64,000 bases of DNA from Pisolithus tinctorius (GCA_024663395.1 JANFAH010000025.1:372001-436000), one strand, 5' to 3'. Positions 30,668 through 42,316 are shown, numbered from the stretch's first letter. Notes: a model not told the origin generated them from the sequence alone. A program made the numbers and translations.

Positions 30668-31691
30668 GATTTTGTTGGGCCCTCAATAGTCCACACAGAG
30701 GCAGAGTGAACCGTCCTTCTTCCTTACGAAGAGGACAGGGGCACCGTGAGCAGAGGTGGACTGCTTGATGAAGCCGTAGCCAAGATGCTCATCAATAAAG
30801 GTGCAGAGAGCTTCAAGCTCTGGCAGAGACAGAGAGTAGATCATGCCAATGGGTGGAGAGGCTCCTTCCTCAAGGTCGATCTTGAGATTGAATGAGCGGT
30901 GTGGCAGAAGTTTGGTAGCCTTGTCTTTGCTAAAGATGTTGGCAAACTCATGATACTCAGGAGGGACCAAGGAGAGGTCAGGAGGCAGAGAAGAAGTGGA
31001 GGATGCACGAAGCCTCACATCATCAGCGGAGAGCTGTAAGCAGAACTGTCTAGAGCCAGGGAGAGCACAGGCTCTAACATATGCAGCAGCATTGATGAGT
31101 GAGATGAGCGGAGTGGAGCATGGTGAATCTGTCGGAGGTGCAGTTGGAGCTGCAAATGGAGTGGAGGGTGTCATATCTGGAGTGGAGGTCGCAGTGGAGG
31201 GTGACGAAGGTGCCTGAGGCATTGGCATTCCCTGTAGCAGTGGTTTAAATGATATGCTGCCCAGTACCCAGTCAATCGACGGATTGAAGTGGGTGAGCCA
31301 GTTGTGTCCTAATACCAGTGAGCAAGAAGAATCCAACAGAGTAACATAAAATGAAACAGAGTTGACATCGCCAGAGGGAAAGCAGAGGGAAAGATCTACT
31401 TCTTGGGAAATGACAGCATTTATACTACCATCAAACAAGCAGAGCAGAATTGGTGGAGAAACAGAGGAAACAGGGATGGCATATTTTTTGACTATAGACA
31501 GGTCTACAAAACAATGAGAAGAACCAGAATCGATCAACGCAGGAACAGTATCAACAGAATAGTCAAGAAGAGTTACAGACAGAAGTAAAGAATTGGGACT
31601 AGAAAGAGCAGATGCATTGAGTCAGATGTCCAGTTGCACACAGTTAGGGTCAATGCTTCCTCCAGGCTGTGTGAGCTCCCTGGAGGAGCGG
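30668..31691 (-). pseudogene. pol: Gypsy-B protease and RT N-terminal part
   Basis: From 31537 down: protease motif MIDSGSSHCFVDLSIV (31537-31490), then VLGHNWLTHFNPSIDWVLGS, a Pro/Thr-rich spacer, and the RT fingers (GFIKQSTSAHGAPVLFVRKKDGS) to 30683. 31538-31691 holds the pol N-terminus and the conserved frameshift hairpin. Gypsy-D begins at 31692. Confidence 0.87.
31658..31687 (-). promoter_or_regulatory. Conserved frameshift hairpin of Gypsy-B
   Basis: Same 9-bp stem as in Gypsy-A (TCCTCCAGG with CCTGGAGGA, 12-nt loop of different sequence). The matching slippery run AAAAAAT and gag stop TAG are on the far side of Gypsy-D, at 42983-42974. Confidence 0.75.
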
Positions 31692-32343
31692 TGTAGGGAA
31701 TCTGCATTCCCTAGATGCATAATCCCCTATCATTGACCGTTCTGTGACTACCATTATGTCCCCTCACCGCTCAGCCTACCTTGCTACCTTCCCGCGCCCT
31801 CGCTCCCTCTTGCACAATGCTATGCCTGCGGCCACTGTGCTTTGGCCGCTTCTCTTCCTTTGGACTCTTTCTCTTAACACAGTCTCTGTTCCCTTTTTTG
31901 TTAGTAGTATACCCTCGGCCTCTGTTCCTGCCTGTCCTGTCTTGTGTGTACATGCTGTTGCATGGTTTTCCCTTACTCATACTCTGTCTTACTTAGGTTC
32001 CGGGTTTGCCCGGACTATAAAGCCCTGTACTTAGGTACAGAGTGATACCTTTTGGCACTTGGAAGGTCACCACAAGTTTCTTTCTCACTTCATCTACACC
32101 GCACATCTCACATACCGCCACACACTAACTACATGTACCGCTCGCACCACTCGCACTGCCAGTACTATTCTGTGGACCACACCATGCACATCACGAATCA
32201 CTACTGCTACAAAGCGCTGGGTCTCACCTTCTAGTCTCGACAGTCCAGAATCCCTTGGGATGAGCTATTCGTTCCCTTCATTTTTATTGTTGTTATCTAA
32301 GCCATCTAGCTCATATTATACAGCTACTTGGACTTTTCCTACA
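31692..32343 (+). repeat. Gypsy-D 5' LTR (652 bp)
   Basis: Pair of 42317-42968; differences are mostly C/T and G/A. A TATAAAG box at 32018-32024 is the likely promoter. Confidence 0.92.
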
Positions 32344-32345
32344 AC

Positions 32346-32364
32346 TGGAGCCCACTGCGAGGGG
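32346..32364 (+). promoter_or_regulatory. Putative tRNA primer binding site of Gypsy-D
   Basis: TGGAGCCCACTGCGAGGGG begins two bases after the LTR and is shared with Gypsy-C (21078). tRNA not assigned. Confidence 0.65.
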
Positions 32365-32427
32365 TTCTGCTGTTGCTTCCAGAAGGTCACTCAGGTGCAC
32401 TGCCAAACACACTGAACTAGAAAATTT

Positions 32428-34807
32428 ATGCCTGCACTTTCACAATCTCACCTGTCAGAAGACTCCGAACTCTTCTGCCCTGTTTCACCCATAACACTGG
32501 GTCATGCGCAATTACCTGCTGACATTCCATGGGAACCACCCGCGATCACTCCTCCTGATATTTCGGCAGATCAGATATCCATCGTGTCGGATCATGTCAT
32601 GACCATGACACCAGCGTAAGCCCCTAACACCTACTCCGCCCTCTTCCGACATGTTCCCGCGCTTCTCCGCCCTCCTCCGACGTGTTCCCGCGCTCCTCCG
32701 ACCCTCCCGACACATCTCCACACCTCTCCGAGGTCCCCTGTCCATGTTCTGACCAACTCCGCTCAACTCCGCCCTAAGGTTGGTCACGTGGGCTGTCGGA
32801 CTTGCGGCCCTGCATTCTAGATAGGGTTCCGCCCTCGTGTCGGTTTTCTCCATTCTTCCGCTCCTTTGGTATTTACCCTCTCTTCCTTGTTGTAGTAGTT
32901 TCCTTGTCTCAGTTAAGGTCCCCGTCATCCCTACCCTCTGTCCCTTGTGTCGGAAGGACTCTAACCCACTATACACTTATTGGTTTACATTCCGTACTGC
33001 ACTGCCCTTGGCCTACATCGTATATAAGGCCACGTAGTACTCCGATGTAATCAGTACGAATATCGAATAAAGTCCCCACCTTCGACTCCCTCTCAGTCCC
33101 CTCCGGAGTTTCGTCTCCACTTCCTCTGAGTCCGCTCCACCTCTGAAATACGAGGGCTGAGCTCGCGCAAGGGGGCAGCGCACTAGCTGAACCCAATGCC
33201 CTCTCATCCGACCTCCGACCTCTGACCTCCGACTCTGACTCCGACCTCAGCCTCCGAGACTTTCCTTCATACCCCTCCGCTCACTGTTCGTCGAATATCT
33301 CGCCACCCAGTGGTCGGATTCGCTTCGGACTTTGACTGCTGTACTCCGCAGCCCAACCCGCTCCAACTCCGCCCTAAGAAGGAGCCAGGGGTGTTGTCCG
33401 ACTTTGACAGATCACCTAGATCTCACTGCCCCTGATTTTCCCGGTGGCTTTATCCACTCAACCCCCTGAAGAACCAAAACCCTGCCATCACCTTTAACAC
33501 CCATCACATCATCTGATTCATCATCACCAATGCCCTCTTTTTCCTGTCTCTTTGACACCTCTGAATCTATACCCAGACTCTCAGTCCCATCTGCCACACT
33601 GCCGCAACCACTCACTCAGTCGCAGACCACCCATCAGCCAATTAGTAACCCACCAACACTTCCACCAGTCTGCTCGTGCACTATACCAACCACTTCACAT
33701 CTGCAACCAATACCCATTCCACCCATTATCAATCCGGCACTGCCACCACAGGTTAACCCACCAATGGCTAATCCTCAGTTTCAGATGCCACTCTGCGGAA
33801 CACAAAACTCACCTAAGTTTAGTGGAGATTCTCCCGTGCAGCTTCCGCACTATCTTGAAGACATCGACTTCCTTGGTACTCTCGCTGCTCTTGATGACCA
33901 CGGCAAGATTAGAGCTGCAATTCGCTACACTGACCTCGAAGAAGCTGAGGTCTGGCAAATGCTTCCAGAAGCCACACCTGTGGCCGATGACTGGGATGCC
34001 TTCGTAGTTGCTGTTAAGGGTTTGTACCCAGGCTGCGAGGGTGACAACCACTACTGCCATGCAGACTTGCAGTACCTCGTTGAAGAATATCAGTCCAAGC
34101 CTATGCAGAACCAGGATGACCTCAGAGAATACCAGCAGAAATTCGCTAAGATTTCTGCCCTCCTCATTAAAACTAAAAAACTAGCAGAGACAGAACGGGA
34201 CTCCTTGTTCCTTAATGGCTTCCCAAGGGCTATCACAGATCATATTCGTCATCAACTCTCCATAGTCCACACTGACCTCCACCCTGATGACCCATACCCG
34301 CTCGCAGAAGTCATCAAAGCTGCCAAGTTCCTTCTGACAGGATCTGCTCTCCATAGTGCAGTACCAATGATGGGTACCATGGCCTCACCAGCTGCACCTC
34401 CCTCATCGGCTTACATGCCACAAGCGCCACCTGCTGGTACTGTCGTTAAACAGGAATACAACTTCCAGACACAGCCTCCACCGCAGCAATGCAGACCCAG
34501 CTGCAGTTTCTGTGCAGACCCCAACCACTGGACAAGGATGTGCGCACTCGTTGAAGTTTATATTCATGCCAGTAAGATCACAAGGGGTACAGACATCCGT
34601 CTCTATCTTGCAGACGGAAGCCAAATCCCATGCTTCCTCGAATGCAACTCACTGAGAGAGGCTGTTGACCGCGTCATGGCTGACAGAGACCAGGCTAGCA
34701 CGCACGCTGCAACTCCTGCTGCTCTGCGCAGGGCACCGCTAACCTCTTCTGCATTGCTCATCCCGAAGTCAACATGCAGTTGGAGATCCAGCCTTCTGCC
34801 TTCTTAA
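32428..34807 (+). pseudogene. gag: Gypsy-D Gag, interrupted by a solo LTR
   Basis: ATG at 32428. The frame runs to the solo LTR at 32595; LTR plus duplication is 820 bp, and removing it brings 33410 onward into the same frame. One in-frame TGA remains (33467, fits CGA). Then a Pro/Ser-rich part, a Gag-fold region (QLPHYLEDIDFLGTLAAL onward, 33840-34330) and a CCHC knuckle CSFCADPNHWTRMC (34504-34545). The downstream protease frame is -1 relative to this one, and the two overlap at 34774-34807. I see no clear slippery heptamer, so the shift could be programmed or an indel. Confidence 0.83.
32595..33409 (+). mobile_element. Solo LTR of Gypsy-A in Gypsy-D gag
   Basis: 815 bp, nearly identical to 888-1702 and 6817-7631, flanked by GATCA at 32590-32594 and 33410-33414. 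It arose by recombination between the LTRs of a recent insertion. ORFs inside it are repeats of those in the other LTRs and are not genes. Confidence 0.95.
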
Positions 34808-36000
34808 ACACTGTCCAAGATGTCGATGAACCTGTTGCAGACTTAGCCGACCCTGACTTCCAAGCATATGTCGCTCAAGCTTGGGCTACCTACCAAGCAG
34901 ATAAAGGTAACAAGGGAGCAGTCGCTTCCCATGGAAAGAAAGCCTGCTTCGATGGGGTTGAAATTACAGCATGTCCTGCCAACCCTCCACAAGTCGATCC
35001 TCATGCAGCTACTGTCAAAGAGGAAATCATCTCCCCTGGCATTCAAAGTTCATGTGCCGCTCGCCAGGCATCCGAGCCCCCTGCACCTGCGCCAACTGCC
35101 ACCACTGCAAAGCCATATGTTCCTCTGACTAACCCTGTCCCAGAAGCCACGCGCAAGGATCTCACACCTGCAGCAGTTGTCCTGTCACAAACACCTTACC
35201 CAGCAGCTCACAATCAAAACCAGTATGATTACTTGTTCCCTCTCGAAGATGAAGCTGTGCCAAAACGTATCGTGGAGCACGTGCTCGAAACCAGCATTGC
35301 CATGCCTGTCAAAGAGTTATTTGCAGTAGCTCCTGAGTTCCACAAACAGTTCAGGGACATCACCATGGCAAAACACGTCACCGCCAACAAGATAGAGTTA
35401 GTTTGTAGCAGTGATGAAGAGGGAGTATATGTAAACGAACTGACTGGCCACAACCCTCACCAAACTGTGCGTGAATACAGAGACCATGTCATCCACAGTG
35501 ACAACAGTTCCATCGTGGCTCACCACACCCTACCGCTCTGCTGCATAGAAGCCAAGGTCCCTGGGACAGATGTCACAATCAATTGCATACTAGATTCCGG
35601 TTCGGAAATCGTTGCCATGCCTAGGTGCATCTGGGAAAAGATTGGGTTGCCATTGTGCAATGACCATCTCATGACTATGACCTCTGCTAACATGTCTACA
35701 GACACTACTGTAGGCGTTCTAGAGAACCTGAAACTCAACTTTGGAGTTGGGCCAGTCATGCTCCAGGTCCAGGTAATTGAACACACCAACTTTGACATGC
35801 TCCTTGGGCATCCATTCATCTGCCTAATGAGCACAGTAACAAACGATTATCCCAACAGTGGACAGCAGATCACTCTCTGTGATCTGAATGATGGCCGCAA
35901 GTACGCTCTGCCCACATGCCCTTGGTGCGAGGGCTGTCTGTGCTGTAAGTGCAGCAAGCACTGCCATAGTCACCAGAGTATTGTCGAATGGGGTTTTTGA
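34774..36000 (+). CDS. Gypsy-D protease region
   Basis: Frame of about 400 codons, open upstream of the first ATG as well. Linker with similarity to Gypsy-C, then a pepsin-like protease core: CILDSGSEIVAMPRCIWEKI at about 35587-35646 with an intact DSG, and FDMLLGHPF near 35790. The C-terminus has a Cys-rich stretch (CPWCEGCLCCKCSKHCH, 35920-35970) that I do not recognise. It cleaves the polyprotein in the particle. Stop TGA at 35998. Confidence 0.8.
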   Translation: MQLEIQPSAFLNTVQDVDEPVADLADPDFQAYVAQAWATYQADKGNKGAVASHGKKACFDGVEITACPANPPQVDPHAATVKEEIISPGIQSSCAARQASEPPAPAPTATTAKPYVPLTNPVPEATRKDLTPAAVVLSQTPYPAAHNQNQYDYLFPLEDEAVPKRIVEHVLETSIAMPVKELFAVAPEFHKQFRDITMAKHVTANKIELVCSSDEEGVYVNELTGHNPHQTVREYRDHVIHSDNSSIVAHHTLPLCCIEAKVPGTDVTINCILDSGSEIVAMPRCIWEKIGLPLCNDHLMTMTSANMSTDTTVGVLENLKLNFGVGPVMLQVQVIEHTNFDMLLGHPFICLMSTVTNDYPNSGQQITLCDLNDGRKYALPTCPWCEGCLCCKCSKHCHSHQSIVEWGF

Positions 36001-36138
36001 ATATTGATGATCCACCAAACGGTCGGGGAGAGCCTACTAAGATGTCCTGTTTCCTATTTAGCCACTGTTATCCATTCCTCAGTCCCACAGTCTCATCTCT
36101 AGCCTTCACCTTGACGAACTTCCCTTCGCCTGTGGAAC

Positions 36139-37386
36139 ATGCCCACCAGAATACCCTTGCCTGCTTTCACCTTCCTCTCTTCCACTCAGACAATACTAAA
36201 CCCTTCTGCTATAGCCACTTTCAACAGTGTTTATCAACTAGACCCTGCAGTTCATACTCTTGTTTACAAACCAGTTGCCAAGAAGGTTCGAATGGTACCT
36301 GCCCCGATGGTGGAAGAATACCACATCGTGCACAGCCTGCCTGATGATCCTCTCTCTGGTCTCCAACCACTCCCTACACATCCACCAGACTTTGTCCCAG
36401 GCATCCGCTTCACTGCCGAACAGGCCGTGGAGCTCAATCTTGATCCTGCAGATTGGCTTTGGCCAGAAGAACTTAAACTCGTAATGTGGCTCATTTCGGT
36501 CCATGAGCCCACATTCGCTTGGGACATTACAGAGTGTGGACACCTAGACGAATGCTATTTTCCACCTGTAAAGATTCCTACAATCCTGCACATGCCTTGG
36601 GTCCAATGCAATATCCCTATCCCGAGCACGATACATGCCCAAGTCATAGACATGATTAAAGATCGCATCAAGTCCGGCATGTATGAGCCTTCTACAGCAG
36701 CTTACCACTCCCGCTGGTTCTGCATGGTAAAGAAAGATGGAAAGTCTCTTCGCCTTGTGCATGACTTACAGCCCCTGAATGCAGTGACCATCCATGATGC
36801 ATCCGTTCTGCCCTTCATAGAACATCTCACAGAATCCTTTGCTGGATATGCAGTGTATGCAATGATGGACCTCTACTCCAGGTATGAGCAGCATGCACTT
36901 CACGTCGATTCTCACGACCTCACCACCTTCAGTACCCTGCTCGGACTGCATCAGCTTACTACTCTGCCGCAAGGTCATGCAAACACGGTCCAAGTATACC
37001 AGGGAGATACTGCATTTGTTCTCCAGGATGAGATCCCACATCATACCCTGCCCTTCATAGATGACGTCCCTGTAAAGTCTGAAACCACCCACTATCAGCA
37101 TGCAGATGGGTCCTATGAGACTATCCCAGAGAATCCTGGGATTTGGAAATTTATCTGGAATCACTGTATAGTCATTAACCCTATCCTTCAGCATTTGCAG
37201 AACATCGGAGCCACCATTTCAGCAAAGAAGTTCATGCTAGCCGCTCTGTCCACTGTGATCATTGGCCACAAGTGCACCTTTGAAGGTCACATTCCTGAAG
37301 AAAGCAAAGTACAGAAGATCCGCGACTGGCCCAAGTGCTGCAACCTGACACAGGTTTGCGGTTTCCTTGGTGTCTGTGGTGTGTGA
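36139..37386 (+). pseudogene. pol: Gypsy-D reverse transcriptase
   Basis: Same frame as the protease but after a 138-bp gap with stops. Pre-RT region, then FCMVKKDGKSLRLVHDLQPL near 36720, YAMMDLYSRYEQHALHVD near 36855, and LPFIDDVPVKSETTHY near 37050 with an intact DD. Ends at TGA 37384-37386 just before the connection domain, in a position where the reading continues in frame from 37387. Confidence 0.82.
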
Positions 37387-37416
37387 CACATCTTCATCAA
37401 AGACTTTGCCAAGATC

Positions 37417-39585
37417 ATGTGGCTGCTGGTCGCACTCATGCAGAAAGACGTACGATTCACATGGGACAAACCACAATGCGCTGCCATGCAACGACTCAAG
37501 GATGCAATCATAAAGTCCCCCACACTCCAAAGGATTGACTATGAGTGCAGTCATGAAGTCATTCTAGCTGTCAACACATCGGTCATTGCAGGTGGCTACA
37601 TCCTCTACCAGCTTGGTGAAGATGGCAAACAATACCCCAGCTGCTTTGGGTCCATCACCCTCAACAAGGTGGAAAGCCACTACTCCCAGGCTAAGCTTGA
37701 GTTGTACAGTCTCTTCCACATGTTGCGTGCGGTACGTGTATACATCTTTGGTCTCACTAACTTCACTGTGGAGGTGGATGCAAAGTATATTAAGGGCATG
37801 ATAAATAACCCAGATCTGCAGCCTAATGCGACGATCAATCAATGGATCGCTGGTGTCCTCCTCTTCTCGTTCAAACTCATGCATGTCCCCATGGACAGGC
37901 ATGCTGGCCCTGATGGCTTGTCCCACTGTCCACAATCAGAGCTCGACCTGCCCAAGGATGATGACCATGAGGATTGGCTAGACCGTTTTTACTCTTTCTC
38001 TACAGAGGCTGTCAATGACCACCCACCTCCTATGTCCCTTTCCAATCATGAACATTGTTCCTTGCCACCACCCACTTACCATCGGGCGAGCCTCCCACCA
38101 CCTGCATCCTTTTATCTCGCATTTTCTGCGACTGCTGATGCTAATAACCCTTCCGATACCCCTGACAACCCTGCTATTCCATGGTCTGCGAAAGCTCAGG
38201 CACGTGAAGTGAAGATAGAAATGATCCACGCATTCCTCATGACCTGCAAGCGACCTCCTGACCTTACAGATGTGCAGTACTCATCTTTCTTTAATTTGGC
38301 CAGCCGCTTCTTCCTCTTAGATGGCAACTTATGGTGTAGGGAACCACATGGGCAGCATCAGCTAGTTGTCGACAAGTCCAAGCGGTATCATCTCATCAAG
38401 GAAGCACATGACAACCTCGGACACAAAGGTGTCTTCACGGTCTGCACCCACCTACTCCTCCACTTTTGGTGGCCTCTGCTTGTCAAGGACATGAAATGGT
38501 ATGTTCACACTTGTCACGAATGCCAGATCCACCAGACACAAAAGCTTCATATCCCTCCCACTGTGCCCATGATAGGGGGCCTGTTCCATAAAGCTCACAT
38601 TGACACGATGCTAATGCCCAAAGCTGGTGGCTACTGCTACATAGTACAGGCTCAATGCACGCTCACCTCATACCCCAAGTGGCACATGTTGTGCGTGGAA
38701 AATGGTACCATGCTCATGTCCTTTATCTTCGAGGATGTTCTATGCCACTGGGGCCCACTCGCTGAGATCGTCACTGACAACAGTCCCACATTTGGCCAAG
38801 CCTTAGATGCCCTAGCCATGCAATATCACATCCGTCACATCCGTATCTCCCCTTACAACTCTCAGGCTAATGGTATCATAGAGCATTGCCACTATGATGT
38901 ACATGAGGCTATCATGAAAAGCTGCAAGCACAACAACTGCCGCTGGCACACTGTTGTGCACTCCATCTTCTGGGCCGAGCAGGTCACCATATTGAAGTCT
39001 ATGGGTCTATCCCCCTACTTCATGGTACACAGTGTCGAACTGCTGTTCCCATTCGACCTTGCAGAAGCTACTTTCCTTTTGCCCCTATCCTGCAATGATG
39101 CGACACCGCTGACTACCACAGAACTGATTGCTTGGCGCATGCATCAGTTGCAGAAGCATCAGGATGACCTAGACCAGGTCCACAATAACATCCTCCGTGC
39201 GCATTTCCAGTCTGTCCAGCAGTTCGAAGCTGCATTTCGGCATCACATTAGAGACCATAACTTCGCTCCCGGCTCCCTCATGCTCGTTTGCAACTCCTGC
39301 ATAGAGAAAGAGCTGAACTGGAAGATGAAGCCATGGTACACAGGTCCTATGGTCATCCTTTGTTGGACCACAGGGGGCTCATACCTGCTGGCTGAGTTGG
39401 ATGGTTCAATCTCCAAACTCTGCTTCACTGCATTCTGCCTACTTCCCTACCACCTGCAATCTCAAACCCACACAGCCATGACTCGCATTACTGGTTTGGA
39501 TGATGAAGAACTAGACCGCCTTCTTGAGGAGGCTGAGGATGACCCTACTGACGACGAGGTAGAGGCATTTGCCTCAGACAGCTGA
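37417..39585 (+). CDS. pol: Gypsy-D RNase H and integrase
   Basis: 722 aa. RNase H starts near 37560 (VILAVNTSVIAGGYILYQ: first catalytic Asp replaced by Asn). Integrase: zinc finger GHKGVFTVCTHLLLHFWW ... CHECQ (38420-38525), DTMLM (first Asp, near 38600), EIVTDNSPTFG (second Asp, near 38766), NGIIEHCHYDVHEA (Glu, near 38870), and a C-terminal GGSYLLAELDGSISKL domain. No chromodomain; the tail is acidic (DDEELDRLLEEAEDDPTDDE). It inserts cDNA into the genome. Same lineage as Gypsy-C. Confidence 0.88.
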   Translation: MWLLVALMQKDVRFTWDKPQCAAMQRLKDAIIKSPTLQRIDYECSHEVILAVNTSVIAGGYILYQLGEDGKQYPSCFGSITLNKVESHYSQAKLELYSLFHMLRAVRVYIFGLTNFTVEVDAKYIKGMINNPDLQPNATINQWIAGVLLFSFKLMHVPMDRHAGPDGLSHCPQSELDLPKDDDHEDWLDRFYSFSTEAVNDHPPPMSLSNHEHCSLPPPTYHRASLPPPASFYLAFSATADANNPSDTPDNPAIPWSAKAQAREVKIEMIHAFLMTCKRPPDLTDVQYSSFFNLASRFFLLDGNLWCREPHGQHQLVVDKSKRYHLIKEAHDNLGHKGVFTVCTHLLLHFWWPLLVKDMKWYVHTCHECQIHQTQKLHIPPTVPMIGGLFHKAHIDTMLMPKAGGYCYIVQAQCTLTSYPKWHMLCVENGTMLMSFIFEDVLCHWGPLAEIVTDNSPTFGQALDALAMQYHIRHIRISPYNSQANGIIEHCHYDVHEAIMKSCKHNNCRWHTVVHSIFWAEQVTILKSMGLSPYFMVHSVELLFPFDLAEATFLLPLSCNDATPLTTTELIAWRMHQLQKHQDDLDQVHNNILRAHFQSVQQFEAAFRHHIRDHNFAPGSLMLVCNSCIEKELNWKMKPWYTGPMVILCWTTGGSYLLAELDGSISKLCFTAFCLLPYHLQSQTHTAMTRITGLDDEELDRLLEEAEDDPTDDEVEAFASDS

Positions 39586-40488
39586 CTATCTGCCCTCTCC
39601 AGTACCCATGGTTTGTCCATCGTGCCCTCCCTCTGTACCCTCTTCTCCCATGATACCCATACCTGCTTCTGTGGCTTCACCTACCTCTCCACAGCTTCTT
39701 CCGATGCCCTCGTTCCTTCTCTCATACTGACTGAGGACAGTCAGGATTCAAAGTCCCCCACAGGGGTGACCAGCATACCACTCACTCCACCCGATATCGG
39801 ACATAGTTCGTTTCCTTTTATCTGTTTTACCCTGGGTTTTGTCTGGAGACCTCTATTCCACCCTGGGTTTTGTCTGGTGATTCTACTGATAGCTAGTCCT
39901 CGCTCAAAAAACATAAAAACCGCTTGCAAAAAGTCCGAAACTGTCCAGAAAAATAACAAAACACTGAATAAGTATATAGCCAAAACAACGTCTCTCCTAT
40001 CTCTCTTACTAGTCTTGCTGATGCCACCCTTGGCTGCTCTATACTGCGGATACTCGCAACCACCCCATGCATTTCTTCTTCGAACACACAGTCAGTGTGT
40101 GCCCCTTGATCTATTTTCCTTTCCGTTCTTCTTCTGTCTCCTTGCAATTGATACACAAAGACCATACCAGTTACCCAATAGACAGTCCCTTCACCCCCTC
40201 TTCAAGAATCCATCGTGTCCTGCCGTCAAGACCATTCCACAAGGACTTACTGATGAGAGCAGTCGAAAGCTGCACGAGGAAGACAAGTCAGGCAGTACCC
40301 CGTGCACTCTACGATACTGCAGCCCATCCAGAGCCGGCTCCTTGCTGAGCAGACAGAAGTTCCTCGCAATGCCTTTTGTCGCAACCATGTGGAACGAGAA
40401 GAGACTTGGTATGTTTCTGCGCATGGTGCGCAGGATGACAGCGATGCGGGAAATAGTACAGACAGGAGTCTACATACAGTGCGATTGT
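39586..40488 (+). other. Gypsy-D sequence between pol and accessory gene
   Basis: No supported gene. A 333-codon plus-strand frame (39613-40614) overlaps the end of the antisense gene and has no known motif, so I do not call it. A short repeat, CCCTGGGTTTTGTCTGG, occurs twice about 30 bp apart near 39830-39880. Confidence 0.5.
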
Positions 40489-42057
40489 CTACTCTATGCC
40501 CAGCTTTGCCAGAGCCTCCAACAGCTGCTTGATGCGGACCTGAAGGCGAAGGTTGGCTGTGTGCGCAGCCATGGCCTCAGCCCTAACCATCCCAAGGGCT
40601 TGCGAGATGTCTGAGGTGGTCTTGCCATCAAACCCACTGTGCACTGGCACCTTACCCTTACCATGCACACAGGTCTTGACCACCTCCATGTTGTCGTCAT
40701 CGTTGTCGTGGGCCCATTTGGAAGGGGCAGCCTTTGGTGCCTTGGTCTATCGTGCTGCACCTTGTCAACCTTGGACACATCAGAATGCAGTCGCCACTCA
40801 CCTACTGATGCCCCGGCCTGCACCTTCTTTCCTGCCCCCCTGTTGGACTTCTTGCATCCTTGCTTCATCTTTGTGCATCCATTGCATGTCTTGCCACTTG
40901 GTCTGGTGCATGGAATGCCCTTGATGGTGCACTGCATGCAGGGCACCGGATGCAGTACCGACCCTGGGGGGATGGTTATCTTTGGCTTGTCGTCATCATC
41001 GCCCTCAGCGACAGCCTGCCAAGATCGCTGTATTGCTGAAGTATCAGTAAAACTACCCAGCATACCCATGGAGACTTACCTTGTGCGCTGGCTGAGGGAC
41101 TTCCATGTGCGTCATCCTTACAGTCACAACCAGCTCGGCAGCACTCGTCCCCTGCCCCTCAATGCCCTGCAAAGCCTCCTCGCCCATCCACACATCTTCG
41201 TCAGCCTTTCTGCACACAATCTCCTTGGCTGCCCACCTCTCATAGGCCTCATTGGCCTCTGTGATAGCAGGTCCATCCACTGCGTCTACCTTGGTGTCAA
41301 CGCTGTAGGAATAGGTAATAGAAGGTACCTAGAAATAGTAAATATCAGTAATGGGTGAGTATAGTGCTCGACCCAAGAGGGAGGTTCTCACTGGAGAAAG
41401 GAAGTGTAGTAAAAAGGTGAAAATTGCGAACTGAAAAGGAATACTTAGCTGTGTCTGTCCAATAACTCTTGCCAGTCCTCCTGGCCCTTTGGGTACTCCC
41501 CAAAGTAATAATTCTAACTTCAAAAACTCACCGAAATGCGAGACGAAATCACCCTACTACTGAGGGCCTGTGACATGGATTGCTTCTATAGTAAACTGAA
41601 CTCATGCAAACACAGCATATGTGCTTAGTCAGCAACATGGCTGCTCACCACTAAGTCCAGTGGTACAAACATGAAAACAAAAGCAAGAAATAAATCAAGT
41701 CCCTCAACCCCTATCTCCCAACCAAGACAAACTCTCCTAGGGAACTCGAACTCATTCCCTACAATGCCCAGCTCTTGCCCACGCTCGATGATGGGGTACA
41801 CCTCCCCCTAGATGACAGTCAATGCTGTGGGTCTCAGATGGCTTACCCACTTACTGTTCTCTCCTCCCATCAGTGCATCCACATAACTTTCTCCTCCCAC
41901 AGCTCCTCCTTGTCATCTGGGAGACACCTCACCTCAGCGACCAGAGCCGCAAAGGCAACACAAACTTCGCCTTTAGAGCGGTCTTCTCTGCTTCGATCAG
42001 GTTGGGGGCAGCTGCGTGAACGAGCTGGGAGAGTTGGGGGGCATGGTTGGCAGACAT
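40489..42057 (-). CDS. Antisense accessory gene of Gypsy-D with Zn(II)2Cys6-like motif
   Basis: Minus-strand gene in a plus-strand element, between pol and the 3' LTR. ATG at 42057-42055. The core exon has an acidic segment then CMQC-x6-C-x7-CNGC-x6-C at 40940-40854, exactly the fungal Zn(II)2Cys6 spacing, followed by a basic stretch (KKSNRGAGKK). Intron-like segments: 41079-41036 (GTAAGT...TACTGAT...TTCAG) and about 40804-40747 just after the cluster. The last exon ends in a heptad-like helix (RLQVRIKQLLEALAKLGIE) at 40489. The N-terminal part (42057-41850) needs a frame correction, and exon joins there are not settled. Architecture matches the genes in Gypsy-B and Gypsy-C copy 2. Function inferred from the motif only: possibly DNA binding. 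Confidence 0.7.
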
Positions 42058-42316
42058 GGTTAGAGTGATAGAGGGGATTGATGAAAGGGGGGGGAAAGAA
42101 TCAAATCAATACAAAGGTCTGAGCTGCGCACTAACAATTATATACTTAGCGGCCATGAGGCGCTTATGTCATCGGTCTGGACGCCTATACATGGAATCCT
42201 CTGGTGTTCTCGAATCCTCGGCACCACACCTTTGCCATCACCACGCAGCAAAGCTATTTACATCCTCCACACCACGTGGCTGACCAGGGATGGTCAGCAT
42301 CTAAGTCCCCCACAGG

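Larger units (their letters stand above)
25661..31691 (-). mobile_element. Gypsy-B: old chromovirus related to Gypsy-A (pol to 3' LTR)
   Basis: Minus orientation: pol (31691 down to 28004), an accessory gene on the plus strand (26590-27801), a polypurine tract and the 3' LTR (26394-25661). The gag end is at 42969-43162, separated by Gypsy-D. Pol, LTR ends, the sequence next to the polypurine tract and the frameshift hairpin all match Gypsy-A, but CCG/CGC-rich stretches of A appear here as CTG/CAG (GGCAGAG is frequent). The 5' LTR and most of gag are missing. Confidence 0.88.

Noticed and set aside
37384..37386. TGA splitting Gypsy-D RT and RNase H as a programmed readthrough site
   Set aside because: Gypsy-C has a normal codon at the equivalent place and the TGA fits the CpG decay seen everywhere, so damage is simpler.
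39613..40614. 333-codon plus-strand frame after Gypsy-D pol
   Set aside because: Overlaps the antisense zinc-cluster gene end, has no recognisable domain, and starts in sequence with no sign of a promoter. Possible but unsupported.
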